Assembly (NCBI GenBank): GCA_910580005.1
Contig: CAJTXH010000006.1
Coordinates: 1 to 45,650, forward strand
DNA length: 45,650 nt
Origin: an uncultured Lachnospiraceae bacterium
GTDB taxonomy: Bacteria > Bacillota > Clostridia > Lachnospirales > Lachnospiraceae
Direction of reading: 5' to 3'
The notes under the pieces were generated by a model. The model was not told the DNA's origin. It made no database searches and worked only from the letters and a program-made list of their open reading frames with translations. The first letter of the stretch is position 1, and every line of letters begins with the position of its first letter. Below are positions 17,891 to 25,723 of this stretch, piece by piece. The position numbers and the translations under genes are program-made.

Positions 17891-18019
17891 AAATAATTAA
17901 CCTCCATCTGTCTTTACACGGCGTTCTGCTACATGCCCTATTTAAAATACAAAAGCATTTAACATATACCATTAATATATATCGTACAATTATGCCAGAA
18001 TTTTTAGGCAAATGATATT

Positions 18020-18066
18020 GGCAATCCGCTTCGTTGCCTGCCTGCTGGCAAAACAACTTCATTGCC
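18020..18066. repeat. Imperfect palindrome between map and infA
   Basis: GGCAAT/ATTGCC outer arms and TTGCC/GGCAA inner arms form an imperfect palindrome in the 237-base map-infA spacer. Many Lachnospiraceae carry a KOW-domain gene at this place; no such frame is present here. The element may end map transcription or be a small extragenic palindrome; I see no T-run. Confidence 0.4.
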
Positions 18067-18127
18067 GCTTAAGAAGCATGTTTTTGAAGGGTTTACCTAA
18101 TGAGATTAAAAACCGGCACAAGTACAT

Positions 18128-18892
18128 CTATGCTAAGTCCTTATTATAAGAAAAAAGCTCTGGCTCACCTTCTGTAATAAGAACAGTATTTTCATAATGT
18201 GCTGAATTTTGTGAATCCCTTGTAACACATGTCCAGTCATCATCAAGCTTCCAAATCTCTTTCTTTCCTCTGTTTATCATAGGCTCAACCGCAAGTGTCA
18301 TTCCAGCCCTTAATCTCATTCCCCTGCCTATTGGCTTAAAATTAGGGACTTGTGGTTCTTCATGCAGTTTCTTGCCAATTCCATGTCCCACCATTTCACG
18401 TACAACCGAAAATCCAAAGCTTTCAGCATAATCCTGGATTGCTTTTGATATATCAAACAAATGGTTGCCAGCCTTTGCCATTTTAACTCCTTCAAAAAAA
18501 CTTTGCTTTGTCACAGCTATTAACTTCTTATCCTCTTCTGAAATCTCACCAACAGCATGTGTCCTGGCAGCATCAGAATGATATCCTTTGTATATTACCC
18601 CTGCATCCAGGCTTACTATATCCCCTTCCTTTAAAACCCTCTTTTTGTCAGGTATTCCATGAACTACTTCTTCATTCACTGATACACATATAGAAGCAGG
18701 ATAACCATTATAATTTAAAAACGAAGGTATACAGCCATAACTGCGGATTACCTCCTCTCCTTTCCGGTTAATTGCCATTGTAGTTACACCGGGTCTGATA
18801 ATCTTTGCCATTTCATCATGTACGATAGAAAGAATTCTTCCTGCTTCACGCATCAGTTCTATCTCATGTTCTGATTTGATTGTTACTGACAT
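18128..18892 (-). CDS. map: Type I methionine aminopeptidase
   Basis: A 254-aa enzyme that removes the initiator methionine from new proteins. The ATG at 18892 (MSVTIKSEHEIELMREAGRIL) has AGAAGG upstream; the frame is open further upstream but that sequence is not conserved-looking. Family landmarks include SVNEEVVHGIPDK, the metal-ligand segments VSLDAGVIYKGYHSDAARTH, MVGHGIGKKLHEEP and GMTLAVEPMIN, and the last glutamate in SAHYENTVLIT. It follows adk on the same strand after 154 bases, as in the standard secY-adk-map-infA order. Confidence 0.97.
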   Translation of the reverse strand: MSVTIKSEHEIELMREAGRILSIVHDEMAKIIRPGVTTMAINRKGEEVIRSYGCIPSFLNYNGYPASICVSVNEEVVHGIPDKKRVLKEGDIVSLDAGVIYKGYHSDAARTHAVGEISEEDKKLIAVTKQSFFEGVKMAKAGNHLFDISKAIQDYAESFGFSVVREMVGHGIGKKLHEEPQVPNFKPIGRGMRLRAGMTLAVEPMINRGKKEIWKLDDDWTCVTRDSQNSAHYENTVLITEGEPELFSYNKDLA

Positions 18893-18986
18893 AATATGCC
18901 TTCTTTCTGTAAATATATTCACAGGCACAGATACCCACATCAGGCTTATGCCTGCATGAAACACCAGCACTGCCGGAAATGCCATT

Positions 18987-19012
18987 ACGCCAGGCTTGTT
19001 GCCGCCTGGCGT
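18987..19012. repeat. Stable hairpin in the adk-map spacer
   Basis: ACGCCAGGC and GCCTGGCGT are perfectly complementary around an 8-base loop. No U-tract follows on the minus strand, so this is more likely an mRNA stability or processing hairpin than a terminator. Confidence 0.55.
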
Positions 19013-19046
19013 ATGGAAACGCCATATTTCTGTTAATATAGCATAA

Positions 19047-19694
19047 TTATTTGGATCCAAGTACCATATAAATATCTTTCATACATGCCTCAAGCCCCTT
19101 AGAGCCATCAATTACATTTAAAAGACCAATCTTGTCATAATATTCAATAAGAGGGGCTGTCTGCTCATGGTATACTTCAAGTCTCTTCTTTACTGTTTCA
19201 GGTGCGTCATCATCCCTAAGTACAATTTCACTACCGCACTCGTCACAAATGCCTTCTTTTTTAGGAGGAATATTTACAACATGGTATGTTGCGCCACATC
19301 CCTTGCATACCCTTCTTCCCGCCATTCTTTCTATTATAGCTTCATCATCCATATTAATTTCCAATGCAAAATCAATACTGTCATCCTGTTTTTTAAGTGC
19401 TTCTGTTAAAGCCTCTGCCTGTGGGATTGTCCTTGGGAAACCATCAAGTATATAACCTTTTTTGCAGTCATCCTGTTTAAGGCGGTCTACAACAAGGTCA
19501 CACACAAGTTCATCAGGAACAAGATTACCTGCATCCATATATCCCTTTGCCTTTTTACCTAATTCTGTGCCAGCTTTGATATTTTCACGGAAAATATCAC
19601 CTGTAGAAATAGCTGGAATACCATACTTCTGTGTAATCTGCTTTGCATATGTCCCTTTACCGGCTCCCGGCGCACCTAACATAATAATTTTCAT
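19047..19694 (-). CDS. adk: Adenylate kinase
   Basis: A 215-aa enzyme interconverting ATP + AMP and 2 ADP. The start MKIIMLGAPGAGKGT (P-loop at 7-15) has GGAAGGAG upstream; an in-frame ATG at 19766 is not supported by a ribosome site. AMP-binding ISTGDIFRENI and DGFPRTIPQAEAL are present. The lid carries a four-cysteine zinc site (CKGCGATYH ... ICDECG), usual in Gram-positive enzymes. It is normally directly behind secY; here the upstream neighbour is the divergent fabV, so the secY-adk link is broken. Confidence 0.98.
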   Translation of the reverse strand: MKIIMLGAPGAGKGTYAKQITQKYGIPAISTGDIFRENIKAGTELGKKAKGYMDAGNLVPDELVCDLVVDRLKQDDCKKGYILDGFPRTIPQAEALTEALKKQDDSIDFALEINMDDEAIIERMAGRRVCKGCGATYHVVNIPPKKEGICDECGSEIVLRDDDAPETVKKRLEVYHEQTAPLIEYYDKIGLLNVIDGSKGLEACMKDIYMVLGSK

Positions 19695-19986
19695 AATTAT
19701 TTTCTCCTTCCTGATACATGCGTTTAATTTTATGCAGCGAAACATTTTTACCGTATATGTTCCCACACAAATATGGCTAAAATGGTAAAAATAGGACGCC
19801 CAGAAATTATAATAACCTAAAAGCGTTTATATTTCAACTATATTATTCAATCTTTTCCTTAATAATAACAGAGATTATGAAAAAAAGCTTATAAAAGCAG
19901 TATGTTTGATTGCCTGTTAAATAATAATAAGCTTTTAGATATGCTTAAAAATTTATAAAACGGACGTGGCTGTAAAATGGTTATTT
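19695..19986. other. Divergent adk/fabV intergenic region with inverted repeats
   Basis: This AT-rich gap contains a perfect 10-bp inverted repeat AAAAGCTTAT (19883..19892) and ATAAGCTTTT (19927..19936), and TTTATAAAACGGACGTG (19952..19968), the inverted relative of the 17-mer at 17380 and 35436. The adjoining GCTGTAAAATGGTTATTTTTGAC resembles an internal part of the 165-bp repeat, suggesting a decayed copy. A TATAAT near 19810 on the minus strand could serve adk but has no well-spaced -35. No gene is seen. Confidence 0.5.
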
Positions 19987-20015
19987 TTGACATAGATGTT
20001 CCTTTATGGTATCAT
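19987..20015 (+). promoter_or_regulatory. Sigma-A promoter of fabV
   Basis: TTGACA (19987..19992), a 17-base spacer and TATCAT (20010..20015) about 80 bases before the fabV ATG. Confidence 0.75.
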
Positions 20016-20096
20016 ATTATTTATATATGTAATGGGTGGCTTGTAAAGGAACACTATAACAGTAAATTTACAATTTTGCAGAAATGAGGAGAAGAT

Positions 20097-21284
20097 ATGA
20101 TTGTTCAGCCAAAGGTAAAAGGTTTTATGTGTACAACAGCACATCCAGAGGGGTGCAGGGCAGCAGTAAAAAACCAGATTGAATATATAAAATCAAAACC
20201 GAAGCCAGAAACAGGAGGATATAAAAAAGTCCTCATTATAGGTTCATCAATGGGATATGGGCTTGCAAGCAGGATTACAGCAGCATATGCCTATGGTGCA
20301 GATACTATTGGGATAATTTTTGACAAGCAAGGCAAAGAAAAACGTACAGCATCAGCAGGATGGTATAATACAGCAGCATTTGAAGAATTTGCTATTAAAG
20401 ACGGGCTTTATGCAAAATCATTAAATGGTGATGCCTATTCCCAGGAAATAAAGGATAAAACTATTGAATTAATTAAAAAAGACTGGGGCAAGGCAGATAT
20501 GGTAATATACAGTATTGCAGCTCCAAGAAGAAAAGCACCTGATGGTGTAACATACCGTTCAGTCCTTAAAACAACTGATAAAGAATATACTAATAAAACG
20601 ATAGATTTAATGACAGGTAAGATTTCTTCTGTTACAATACCACCCGCAACAGAGGAAGAAATTAATAATACAATTAAAGTTATGGGCGGTGAAGACTGGG
20701 AGCTCTGGATTAAGGCTTTAAAGGATGCAGACGTACTTGAAGATAATGCCCTTACAATTGCATATTCTTATATAGGTCCAAAACTTACACATCCAATTTA
20801 TTATAATGGAACTATAGGCAGGGCAAAGGCAGATTTATATAAGACAGCAGATGCTATAGATGCAGCATATCCTGGAGTTTCAGCTTATGTTTCTGTCAAC
20901 AAAGCACTTGTTACACAGTCAAGTTCTGCAATTCCAATAGTGCCATTATATATGTCACTGTTGTATAAGGTAATGAAGGAAAAAGGGTTACATGAAGGCT
21001 GCATTGAACAGATGTACAGGCTTATGTGCTGTTGTATATGTGCAGAAGGCGGGATACCAGTAGATGAACAACGTCTTATACGCCTGGATAATTATGAAAT
21101 GAGTGATGAAGTACAGAACGAAATTTCCAGGTTATGGGAGAGCATTTCAGAAGATAATATAAAAGAAATTGCAGATATTGAAGGATACTGGAAAGAATTT
21201 TATGAGATATTTGGATTTGGAATTGAAGGTATAGATTATGATGCAGATGTAGATATACAGGCAGGCATACCAAGCATTGAATAA
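20097..21284 (+). CDS. fabV: Trans-2-enoyl-CoA/ACP reductase (FabV/Ter)
   Basis: A 395-aa NADH-dependent enoyl reductase that saturates the trans-2 double bond in fatty acid synthesis, or reduces crotonyl-CoA to butyryl-CoA. The cofactor site IIGSSMGYGLASR lies near 47-59, and the family's catalytic Tyr-x8-Lys is Tyr235-x8-Lys244 (YYNGTIGRAK). The N-terminal CTTAHPEGC is typical of the family. Length matches the usual 395-400 aa. The ATG follows GAGGAG. It is monocistronic, between its own promoter and a strong hairpin terminator. Without a fab cluster nearby I cannot say whether CoA or ACP thioesters are the main substrate. Confidence 0.95.
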   Translation: MIVQPKVKGFMCTTAHPEGCRAAVKNQIEYIKSKPKPETGGYKKVLIIGSSMGYGLASRITAAYAYGADTIGIIFDKQGKEKRTASAGWYNTAAFEEFAIKDGLYAKSLNGDAYSQEIKDKTIELIKKDWGKADMVIYSIAAPRRKAPDGVTYRSVLKTTDKEYTNKTIDLMTGKISSVTIPPATEEEINNTIKVMGGEDWELWIKALKDADVLEDNALTIAYSYIGPKLTHPIYYNGTIGRAKADLYKTADAIDAAYPGVSAYVSVNKALVTQSSSAIPIVPLYMSLLYKVMKEKGLHEGCIEQMYRLMCCCICAEGGIPVDEQRLIRLDNYEMSDEVQNEISRLWESISEDNIKEIADIEGYWKEFYEIFGFGIEGIDYDADVDIQAGIPSIE

Positions 21285-21315
21285 TAAAGTGATTTGTAAC
21301 AAAGCAGCTTAAATA

Positions 21316-21374
21316 AAGCTTTTGCTATAGCAGGATTTATTTCTTTTTGTTATGGCAGAAGCTTTTTATTTTTT
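21316..21374 (+). terminator. Rho-independent terminator of fabV
   Basis: AAGCTTTTGCTATA pairs with TATGGCAGAAGCTT (G-U pairs allowed) and is followed by TTTATTTTTT. Confidence 0.7.
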
Positions 21375-21376
21375 AA

Positions 21377-21432
21377 TTGACATTTAGAGTGCATAGTGTT
21401 ATCATAATTTTAGAGTATGAATTCATCCTATG
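21377..21432 (+). promoter_or_regulatory. Promoter and operator of blaI (shared design with the M56 gene)
   Basis: TTGACA (21377..21382), 17-base spacer, TATCAT (21400..21405). The spacer contains TTAGAGTGCA right after the -35, and TTAGAGTATGAATTCATCC starts 5 bases after the -10 with the perfect palindrome ATGAATTCAT. The M56 gene's promoter at 31535..31563 has the same -35, the same -10, the same spacer length and the same TTAGAGTGCA at the same place. BlaI-type repressors commonly bind such dyads over the promoter, so this is the probable autoregulatory operator. Confidence 0.7.
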
Positions 21433-21500
21433 CAAAATCAAATATATATTATTTTTTACAGGAATAACGTTAAAATACTATTTTATACTGGAGGTGGTTT

Positions 21501-21884
21501 ATGATACAACAGGTTTCGGATTTTGAATTAGAACTTATGAAAACGATATGGGAGAACGGAGGTACAGCACTTTATGCTGAGATTACCAGTAAATTAGATA
21601 AAAAAGGGATTTCTGCTACTAAAAATACTATTATTTCTCTTTTATCACGTCTTATAGGCAAAGGATATCTGAAAACTAATAAAATAGGCAGGCGTAATAA
21701 ATATACTGCCCTTGTATCTGCTGAAGAGTATAAAGTGGTGCAGACTACTGCATTTATAAATAAAATTTATGAAGGAAATGTGCAGGGTCTTGTTTCTACG
21801 CTTATACAAAAAAATATGATTTCAACGGAAGAATATGAAAAACTTAAAAGATACTGGAATGAAAGGAAACTGAAAGATTTATGA
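21501..21884 (+). CDS. BlaI/MecI/CopY family repressor
   Basis: A 127-aa winged-helix repressor with an N-terminal DNA-binding domain (VSDFELELMKTIWENGG, ISATKNTIISLLSRLIGKGYL) and a C-terminal dimerisation half. The ATG follows GGAGG. Family members are cleaved by an M56 (BlaR1/MecR1) protease on signal. No M56 gene is adjacent; instead a small secreted protein gene overlaps its end by 4 bases. Matching promoter sequences point to the M56 gene at 29737..31464 as its partner, which is inference. Confidence 0.92.
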   Translation: MIQQVSDFELELMKTIWENGGTALYAEITSKLDKKGISATKNTIISLLSRLIGKGYLKTNKIGRRNKYTALVSAEEYKVVQTTAFINKIYEGNVQGLVSTLIQKNMISTEEYEKLKRYWNERKLKDL

Positions 21885-22336
21885 GAAAAAAATTTAAATC
21901 TATATTGTTATTGGCTATTATGTGCATTCTTATGTTTACAGAAAGTATGCAGATGCAGGTATTGGCAGCAAAAAAGAATGTAAGTTATACAACAGATGTT
22001 ACCACAAAAGCTTGCAAAAAAACAAAGAAAAATAAAGAGTACACGAATATTATGCGCTGTGGACTTGGTGATGTTCCATCTGATGTCCAGTCCATTATTA
22101 AAGAACAATGTACTGGTAACAGCTGGTATGTTATAAAAACTGACAATAAAAAGTATGTTTATTATAACGGTTTGCCAAGGGATTATGCATTTAATGTCTC
22201 TGGAAAAAAACTGAAAGTACGTGATATTGGCAGACATACAGGCATCTATGTACTGCTTTCACTTGGAAATAACTTCAATTTTAAATTGTACTACAATGCA
22301 AAGCCTGTTGTTTTTACTACAATTGATGCAAACTAA
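21881..22336 (+). CDS. Small secreted protein co-transcribed with blaI, unknown
   Basis: A 151-aa protein beginning with a clear signal peptide (MRKKFKSILLLAIMCILMF, likely cut near VLA-A around residue 30). The mature part of about 120 residues is basic, with two Cys besides an N-terminal one (RCGLGDVP, KEQCTGNS) that could form a disulphide. Beta-rich segments such as WYVIKTDNKKYVYYNG and GIYVLLSLGNNF follow. I recognise no family. The gene overlaps blaI by 4 bases, so both are made together and probably under BlaI control. It may be the effector or a modulator of the matching M56 sensor; that is inference. Confidence 0.75.
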   Translation: MRKKFKSILLLAIMCILMFTESMQMQVLAAKKNVSYTTDVTTKACKKTKKNKEYTNIMRCGLGDVPSDVQSIIKEQCTGNSWYVIKTDNKKYVYYNGLPRDYAFNVSGKKLKVRDIGRHTGIYVLLSLGNNFNFKLYYNAKPVVFTTIDAN

Positions 22337-22366
22337 GATTTAAAATTGAAGATACTAATCCAGGTC

Positions 22367-22395
22367 TTGACATATTTATACACAAATAGTAATAT
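22367..22395 (+). promoter_or_regulatory. Promoter of the thiazole operon
   Basis: TTGACA (22367..22372), 17-base spacer, TAATAT (22390..22395). The roughly 80-base leader that follows has small hairpins (e.g. AAGGGG/CCACCTT near 22430), but none of the TPP riboswitch hallmarks such as CTGAGA or the ACC-TGAT-GG-AATGCC core. Confidence 0.6.
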
Positions 22396-22492
22396 ACTAT
22401 TAGCAAAGTAAGGCGTAAGGCTGCATAAAGGGGTATACCACCTTGGGTATAATTTCTTTGTGTGGCTTTTTCAAATTGGAAGGAGATTTTGG

Positions 22493-22690
22493 ATGGTACA
22501 GATTAATGGGGAAAGTATTGATGCTACTGGAAAAACACTTGCTGCATATCTTAAAGAAAATAACTATATAATCGAAGGGATTGCAGTTGAATGTAATGAG
22601 AAAATTATTCCAAGGCAGAAATATAGTGAATTTATACTTTCAGATGGAGATATTGTTGAAATAGTAAGTTTTGTCGGTGGCGGACAGTAG
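22493..22690 (+). CDS. thiS: Sulfur carrier protein ThiS, with an extra C-terminal Gln
   Basis: A 65-aa beta-grasp protein. The ATG at 22493 has GGAAGGAG upstream and gives MVQINGESIDATGKTLAAYL; an in-frame ATG 33 bases earlier is less plausible. It carries sulfur as a C-terminal thiocarboxylate to ThiG for thiazole formation. Typical ThiS ends in GG or GGG; this one ends VGGGQ, so a Gln follows the diglycine. That would have to be removed, or the family tolerates it, before adenylation by a ThiF/MoeB-like enzyme, which is not encoded in the window. It leads thiS-thiG-thiH-tenI. Confidence 0.9.
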   Translation: MVQINGESIDATGKTLAAYLKENNYIIEGIAVECNEKIIPRQKYSEFILSDGDIVEIVSFVGGGQ

Positions 22691-22753
22691 CCTCCTGGCA
22701 TAAGCAGACTTCCACTGCTTTATATAAATTATAGAAATGGAGATTATCAAAGA

Positions 22754-23527
22754 ATGGATAATAAAGATACATTTATTTTAGGTGGAAAAGAATTTAAATC
22801 ACGTTTTATACTTGGTTCTGGCAAGTATTCAATGGAACTTATTAAAGCGGCTGTAGAAAACGCAGGGGCAGAAATTATTACACTGGCAGTACGCCGTACA
22901 AATACTAAAAAAAATGAAAATATACTTGATTACATACCAGATAATGTTACATTGCTTCCAAATACTTCTGGCGCAAGGGATGCAAAAGAAGCTGTAAGGA
23001 TTGCAAGAATGTCAAGGGAGCTTGGTTGTGGGGATTTTGTAAAGATTGAGATTATGAGGGACAGCAAGTATCTTCTTCCAGATAATGCAGAAACAATCAA
23101 GGCAACAGAAATACTTGCTGGTGAAGGATTTGTTGTACTTCCTTATATGTATCCGGATATTTATGCTGCAAGAAGCCTTGTGGATGCTGGGGCAGCAGCA
23201 GTTATGCCTCTTGCTTCGCCTATTGGTTCTAATAAAGGGCTGGCAACGAAAGATTTTATACAAATACTTATTGATGAAATAGATATCCCTGTAATTATTG
23301 ATGCAGGAATTGGTAAACCTTCACAAGCCTGTGAGGCAATGGAAATGGGGGCAGCTGCTATTATGGCAAATACTGCTATTGCTACAGCTGGTGATATACC
23401 AGTTATGGCAGGGGCATTTAAGTCTGCTATAGAAGCAGGGAGAAATGCTTATCTTGCAGGGCTTGGACGTGTGCTCGAACGTGGTGCATCTGCCTCTGAC
23501 CCACTTACAGGATTTTTAAGGGATTAA
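22754..23527 (+). CDS. thiG: Thiazole synthase
   Basis: A 257-aa TIM-barrel enzyme that joins deoxyxylulose 5-phosphate, dehydroglycine and ThiS-bound sulfur into the thiazole phosphate. The N-terminus FKSRFILGSGKYSM, the Schiff-base lysine Lys97 (DFVKIEIM), the glycine-rich SPIGSNKGL and the end DAGIGKPSQACEAMEMGAAA are as expected. It follows thiS after 63 bases and precedes thiH, which supplies dehydroglycine. Confidence 0.97.
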   Translation: MDNKDTFILGGKEFKSRFILGSGKYSMELIKAAVENAGAEIITLAVRRTNTKKNENILDYIPDNVTLLPNTSGARDAKEAVRIARMSRELGCGDFVKIEIMRDSKYLLPDNAETIKATEILAGEGFVVLPYMYPDIYAARSLVDAGAAAVMPLASPIGSNKGLATKDFIQILIDEIDIPVIIDAGIGKPSQACEAMEMGAAAIMANTAIATAGDIPVMAGAFKSAIEAGRNAYLAGLGRVLERGASASDPLTGFLRD

Positions 23528-23570
23528 ATAGCATGGACTTATATTAACTCTGGAAAGGAAGGCTCTTAAT

Positions 23571-24824
23571 ATGGCACAAAACCAGTTTTTTGTAGACTCA
23601 GACAAACTAAGCAGTTCTGCCCTTGAACATAAACATCTTATTGAAAATAACCCGTCCGCAAGGACAAACCATATGGAGTATCTGGAAGGCATGGAAAAAA
23701 TTTCTTCGGATATTATGGACAAGGTTCTTGGGGAAGCTGGCAGATTTGATTATAATAAATATAATGCTGAGGATGTAAAAAGGGCAATTAATAATGAAAC
23801 ATGCAGCATAGAAGATTTTAAAGCCCTGCTTTCACCTGCAGCAAAGCCATTTCTTGAAGAGATGGCACAAAGGGCAAAGGCCGAAACCAGTAAGCACTTT
23901 GGAAATACTGTTTATATTTTTACACCTCTTTATATTGCAAACTTTTGTGAAAATTACTGTATTTATTGTGGATTTAACTGTTATAATGATATTAACAGGA
24001 AGAAGCTGGATATGCAGGAAATAGAACATGAAATGAAAATTATTGCAGATTCAGGGATTGAAGAAATACTTATGCTTACTGGTGAAAGCAGAAGCCAGAG
24101 CAATATAGAATATATAGGGGAGGCATGTAAACTTTCAAGAAAATATTTCAGGAATACAGGTCTCGAGATTTATCCTGTAAATAGTGATGAGTACAAGTAT
24201 CTGCATGAATGTGGGGCTGATTATGTAACAGTATTCCAGGAAACATATGATGCTGATAAATATGAAACGCTTCATCTTACAGGCCATAAAAGAGTATTTC
24301 CTTACAGGTTTGATGCACAGGAGCGTGCTATAATTGGAGGGATGAGAGGGGTCGGAATATCAGCCCTGCTTGGGCTTGCAGATTTCAGGAAAGATGCACT
24401 TGCAACAGCACTCCATGCATATTATTTACAGAGAAAGTACCCACATGTGGAATATTCGCTTTCATGCCCAAGGCTGCGTCCAATAATAAATAATGATAAG
24501 ATTAACCCGCTTGATATAAGAGAAAAAGAGTTATGCCAGGTGCTTTGTGCATACAGGATTTTTCTTCCTTATGTTGGAATAACCATTTCTTCAAGGGAAC
24601 AGAAGCATTTCAGGGATGGTATAGTAAAAATTGCAGCAACAAAGATTTCTGCAGGTGTTTCTACAGGTATAGGAGACCATGAAAGCAAATATAACGGGTT
24701 AGAAGATGAAAATACAGGGGACGAACAGTTTGAGATATCTGATTCAAGAAGCTTTGATGAAATGTATAATGACATGGCATCAGAAGGGCTGCAGCCTGTA
24801 CTTAATGATTATGTATATGTTTAA
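23571..24824 (+). CDS. thiH: 2-iminoacetate synthase ThiH (radical SAM)
   Basis: A 417-aa radical SAM enzyme that cleaves tyrosine to p-cresol and dehydroglycine, the nitrogen donor for ThiG. The cluster motif CxxxCxxC is Cys126-ENY-Cys130-IY-Cys133. The oxygen-sensitive ThiH route rather than ThiO suits an anaerobe. The ATG has AAGGAAGG upstream; about 35 N-terminal residues are less conserved-looking but in frame. The gene overlaps tenI by 8 bases. Confidence 0.96.
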   Translation: MAQNQFFVDSDKLSSSALEHKHLIENNPSARTNHMEYLEGMEKISSDIMDKVLGEAGRFDYNKYNAEDVKRAINNETCSIEDFKALLSPAAKPFLEEMAQRAKAETSKHFGNTVYIFTPLYIANFCENYCIYCGFNCYNDINRKKLDMQEIEHEMKIIADSGIEEILMLTGESRSQSNIEYIGEACKLSRKYFRNTGLEIYPVNSDEYKYLHECGADYVTVFQETYDADKYETLHLTGHKRVFPYRFDAQERAIIGGMRGVGISALLGLADFRKDALATALHAYYLQRKYPHVEYSLSCPRLRPIINNDKINPLDIREKELCQVLCAYRIFLPYVGITISSREQKHFRDGIVKIAATKISAGVSTGIGDHESKYNGLEDENTGDEQFEISDSRSFDEMYNDMASEGLQPVLNDYVYV

Positions 24825-25386
24825 TTATAAATTAGTATGTGTTACAAACAGGCATCTTGTTGATGGGGATTTTTATATGCAAATCCAGCATATATTAAAA
24901 AGCCAGTTTAAACCAGATATGCTTGTTCTAAGGGAAAAAGACTTAAAAGAAGATGAATACAAGGCACTTGCAGAAAATATAATAAAAATTTGCCAGGGAA
25001 GTGGTACGGAATGTATATTACATTATTTTAAGGATGTTGCATTAAGCCTTGGCGTGGCTGGGATTCATCTTCCATATTCTAAATTTATGGACATGGCTGG
25101 TAATGAAAAAAGCCAGTTTAAAATTAAAGGTGTATCAGTACATTCTGTCCAGGAAGCATTAAATGCCCAGGAAGCAGGGGCATCTTATGTTACGGCAGGA
25201 CATATATATAGGACTAAATGTAAAGAAGGGCTTGAACCACGTGGCACAGGTTTTCTTAAAGAAATATGTACAACTGTCAATATCCCGGTATATGCAATAG
25301 GTGGAATAAACATAAATAATGCCAGGGAATGTATAGAAGCGGGGGCATCAGGTGTATGCATTATGTCTGGCTATATGAACAAATAA
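24817..25386 (+). CDS. tenI: TenI-like thiazole tautomerase (ThiE/TenI family)
   Basis: A 189-aa TIM-barrel protein. The likely ATG at 24817 overlaps the end of thiH by 8 bases; no strong ribosome site is visible, so coupling is probable, and ATG 24811 is an alternative. The segments GVSVHSVQEA, TAGHIYRTKCKEGLEPRG and AIGGININNARECIEAGASG follow B. subtilis TenI (GHVFETDCKKGLEGRG) much better than ThiE, whose pyrophosphate site reads GPIFPT-TK. I therefore favour thiazole tautomerase, acting right after ThiG, over thiamine phosphate synthase; automatic annotation may call it thiE. The operon context agrees. Confidence 0.8.
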   Translation: MFNYKLVCVTNRHLVDGDFYMQIQHILKSQFKPDMLVLREKDLKEDEYKALAENIIKICQGSGTECILHYFKDVALSLGVAGIHLPYSKFMDMAGNEKSQFKIKGVSVHSVQEALNAQEAGASYVTAGHIYRTKCKEGLEPRGTGFLKEICTTVNIPVYAIGGININNARECIEAGASGVCIMSGYMNK

Positions 25387-25413
25387 GCTGTAACTTTATA
25401 AGTTACAGCTTAT
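25383..25413 (+). terminator. Terminator of the thiazole operon
   Basis: ATAAGCTGTAACTT and AAGTTACAGCTTAT form a 14-bp stem with a 3-base loop, followed by TTTAAT. The stem includes the tenI stop codon. Confidence 0.75.
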
Positions 25414-25663
25414 TTTAATCCGGTCAATTTATGAATTTACTTTCTACATTCCCCATTAATTCCCCTATTAATTTTTCATTTTACTTAATCTTCCCTTTGC
25501 ATACTCCTTTCTTGCTTAAAACAAACAAAACACCCTATTAATTGTCTAGACTAAGGTTTGTTCCCGATTACAAATACATTATACAATTATTTTCGGCGAA
25601 ATGCTACCCTTTTTCACCATTTTAGGACGAATAACAGTTATAAGGGAATGAACGACAAAAAAA
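25414..25663. other. AT/pyrimidine-rich spacer with repeated CCCTATTAATT motif
   Basis: CCCCATTAATT (25451), CCCCTATTAATT (25462) and ACCCTATTAATT (25532) recur upstream of the LytTR operon and could be protein-binding sites. I looked on both strands for an AgrD-like peptide gene and found only frames of 5-10 codons. No other signal is recognised. Confidence 0.45.
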
Positions 25664-25692
25664 TTGTTTTACAATACTTTATGTGTTAATAT
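25664..25692 (+). promoter_or_regulatory. Promoter of the LytTR/AgrC-like operon
   Basis: TTGTTT (25664..25669), 17-base spacer, TAATAT (25687..25692), about 30 bases before the ATG. Confidence 0.6.
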
Positions 25693-25723
25693 AACTATAA
25701 AAGGAAAAGGGGAGGGGATAAAA

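Noticed and set aside
17891..18127. KOW-domain (L14e-like) gene between map and infA
   Set aside because: No frame of adequate length; the spacer contains palindromes and frequent stops.
22396..22477. Possible TPP riboswitch before thiS
   Set aside because: The conserved CTGAGA and the P4/P5 core are missing; only small hairpins are seen.
25414..25663. Hidden AgrD-like peptide gene
   Set aside because: A GAAAGGAG-like site on the minus strand leads only to a 5-codon frame; other frames are equally short.
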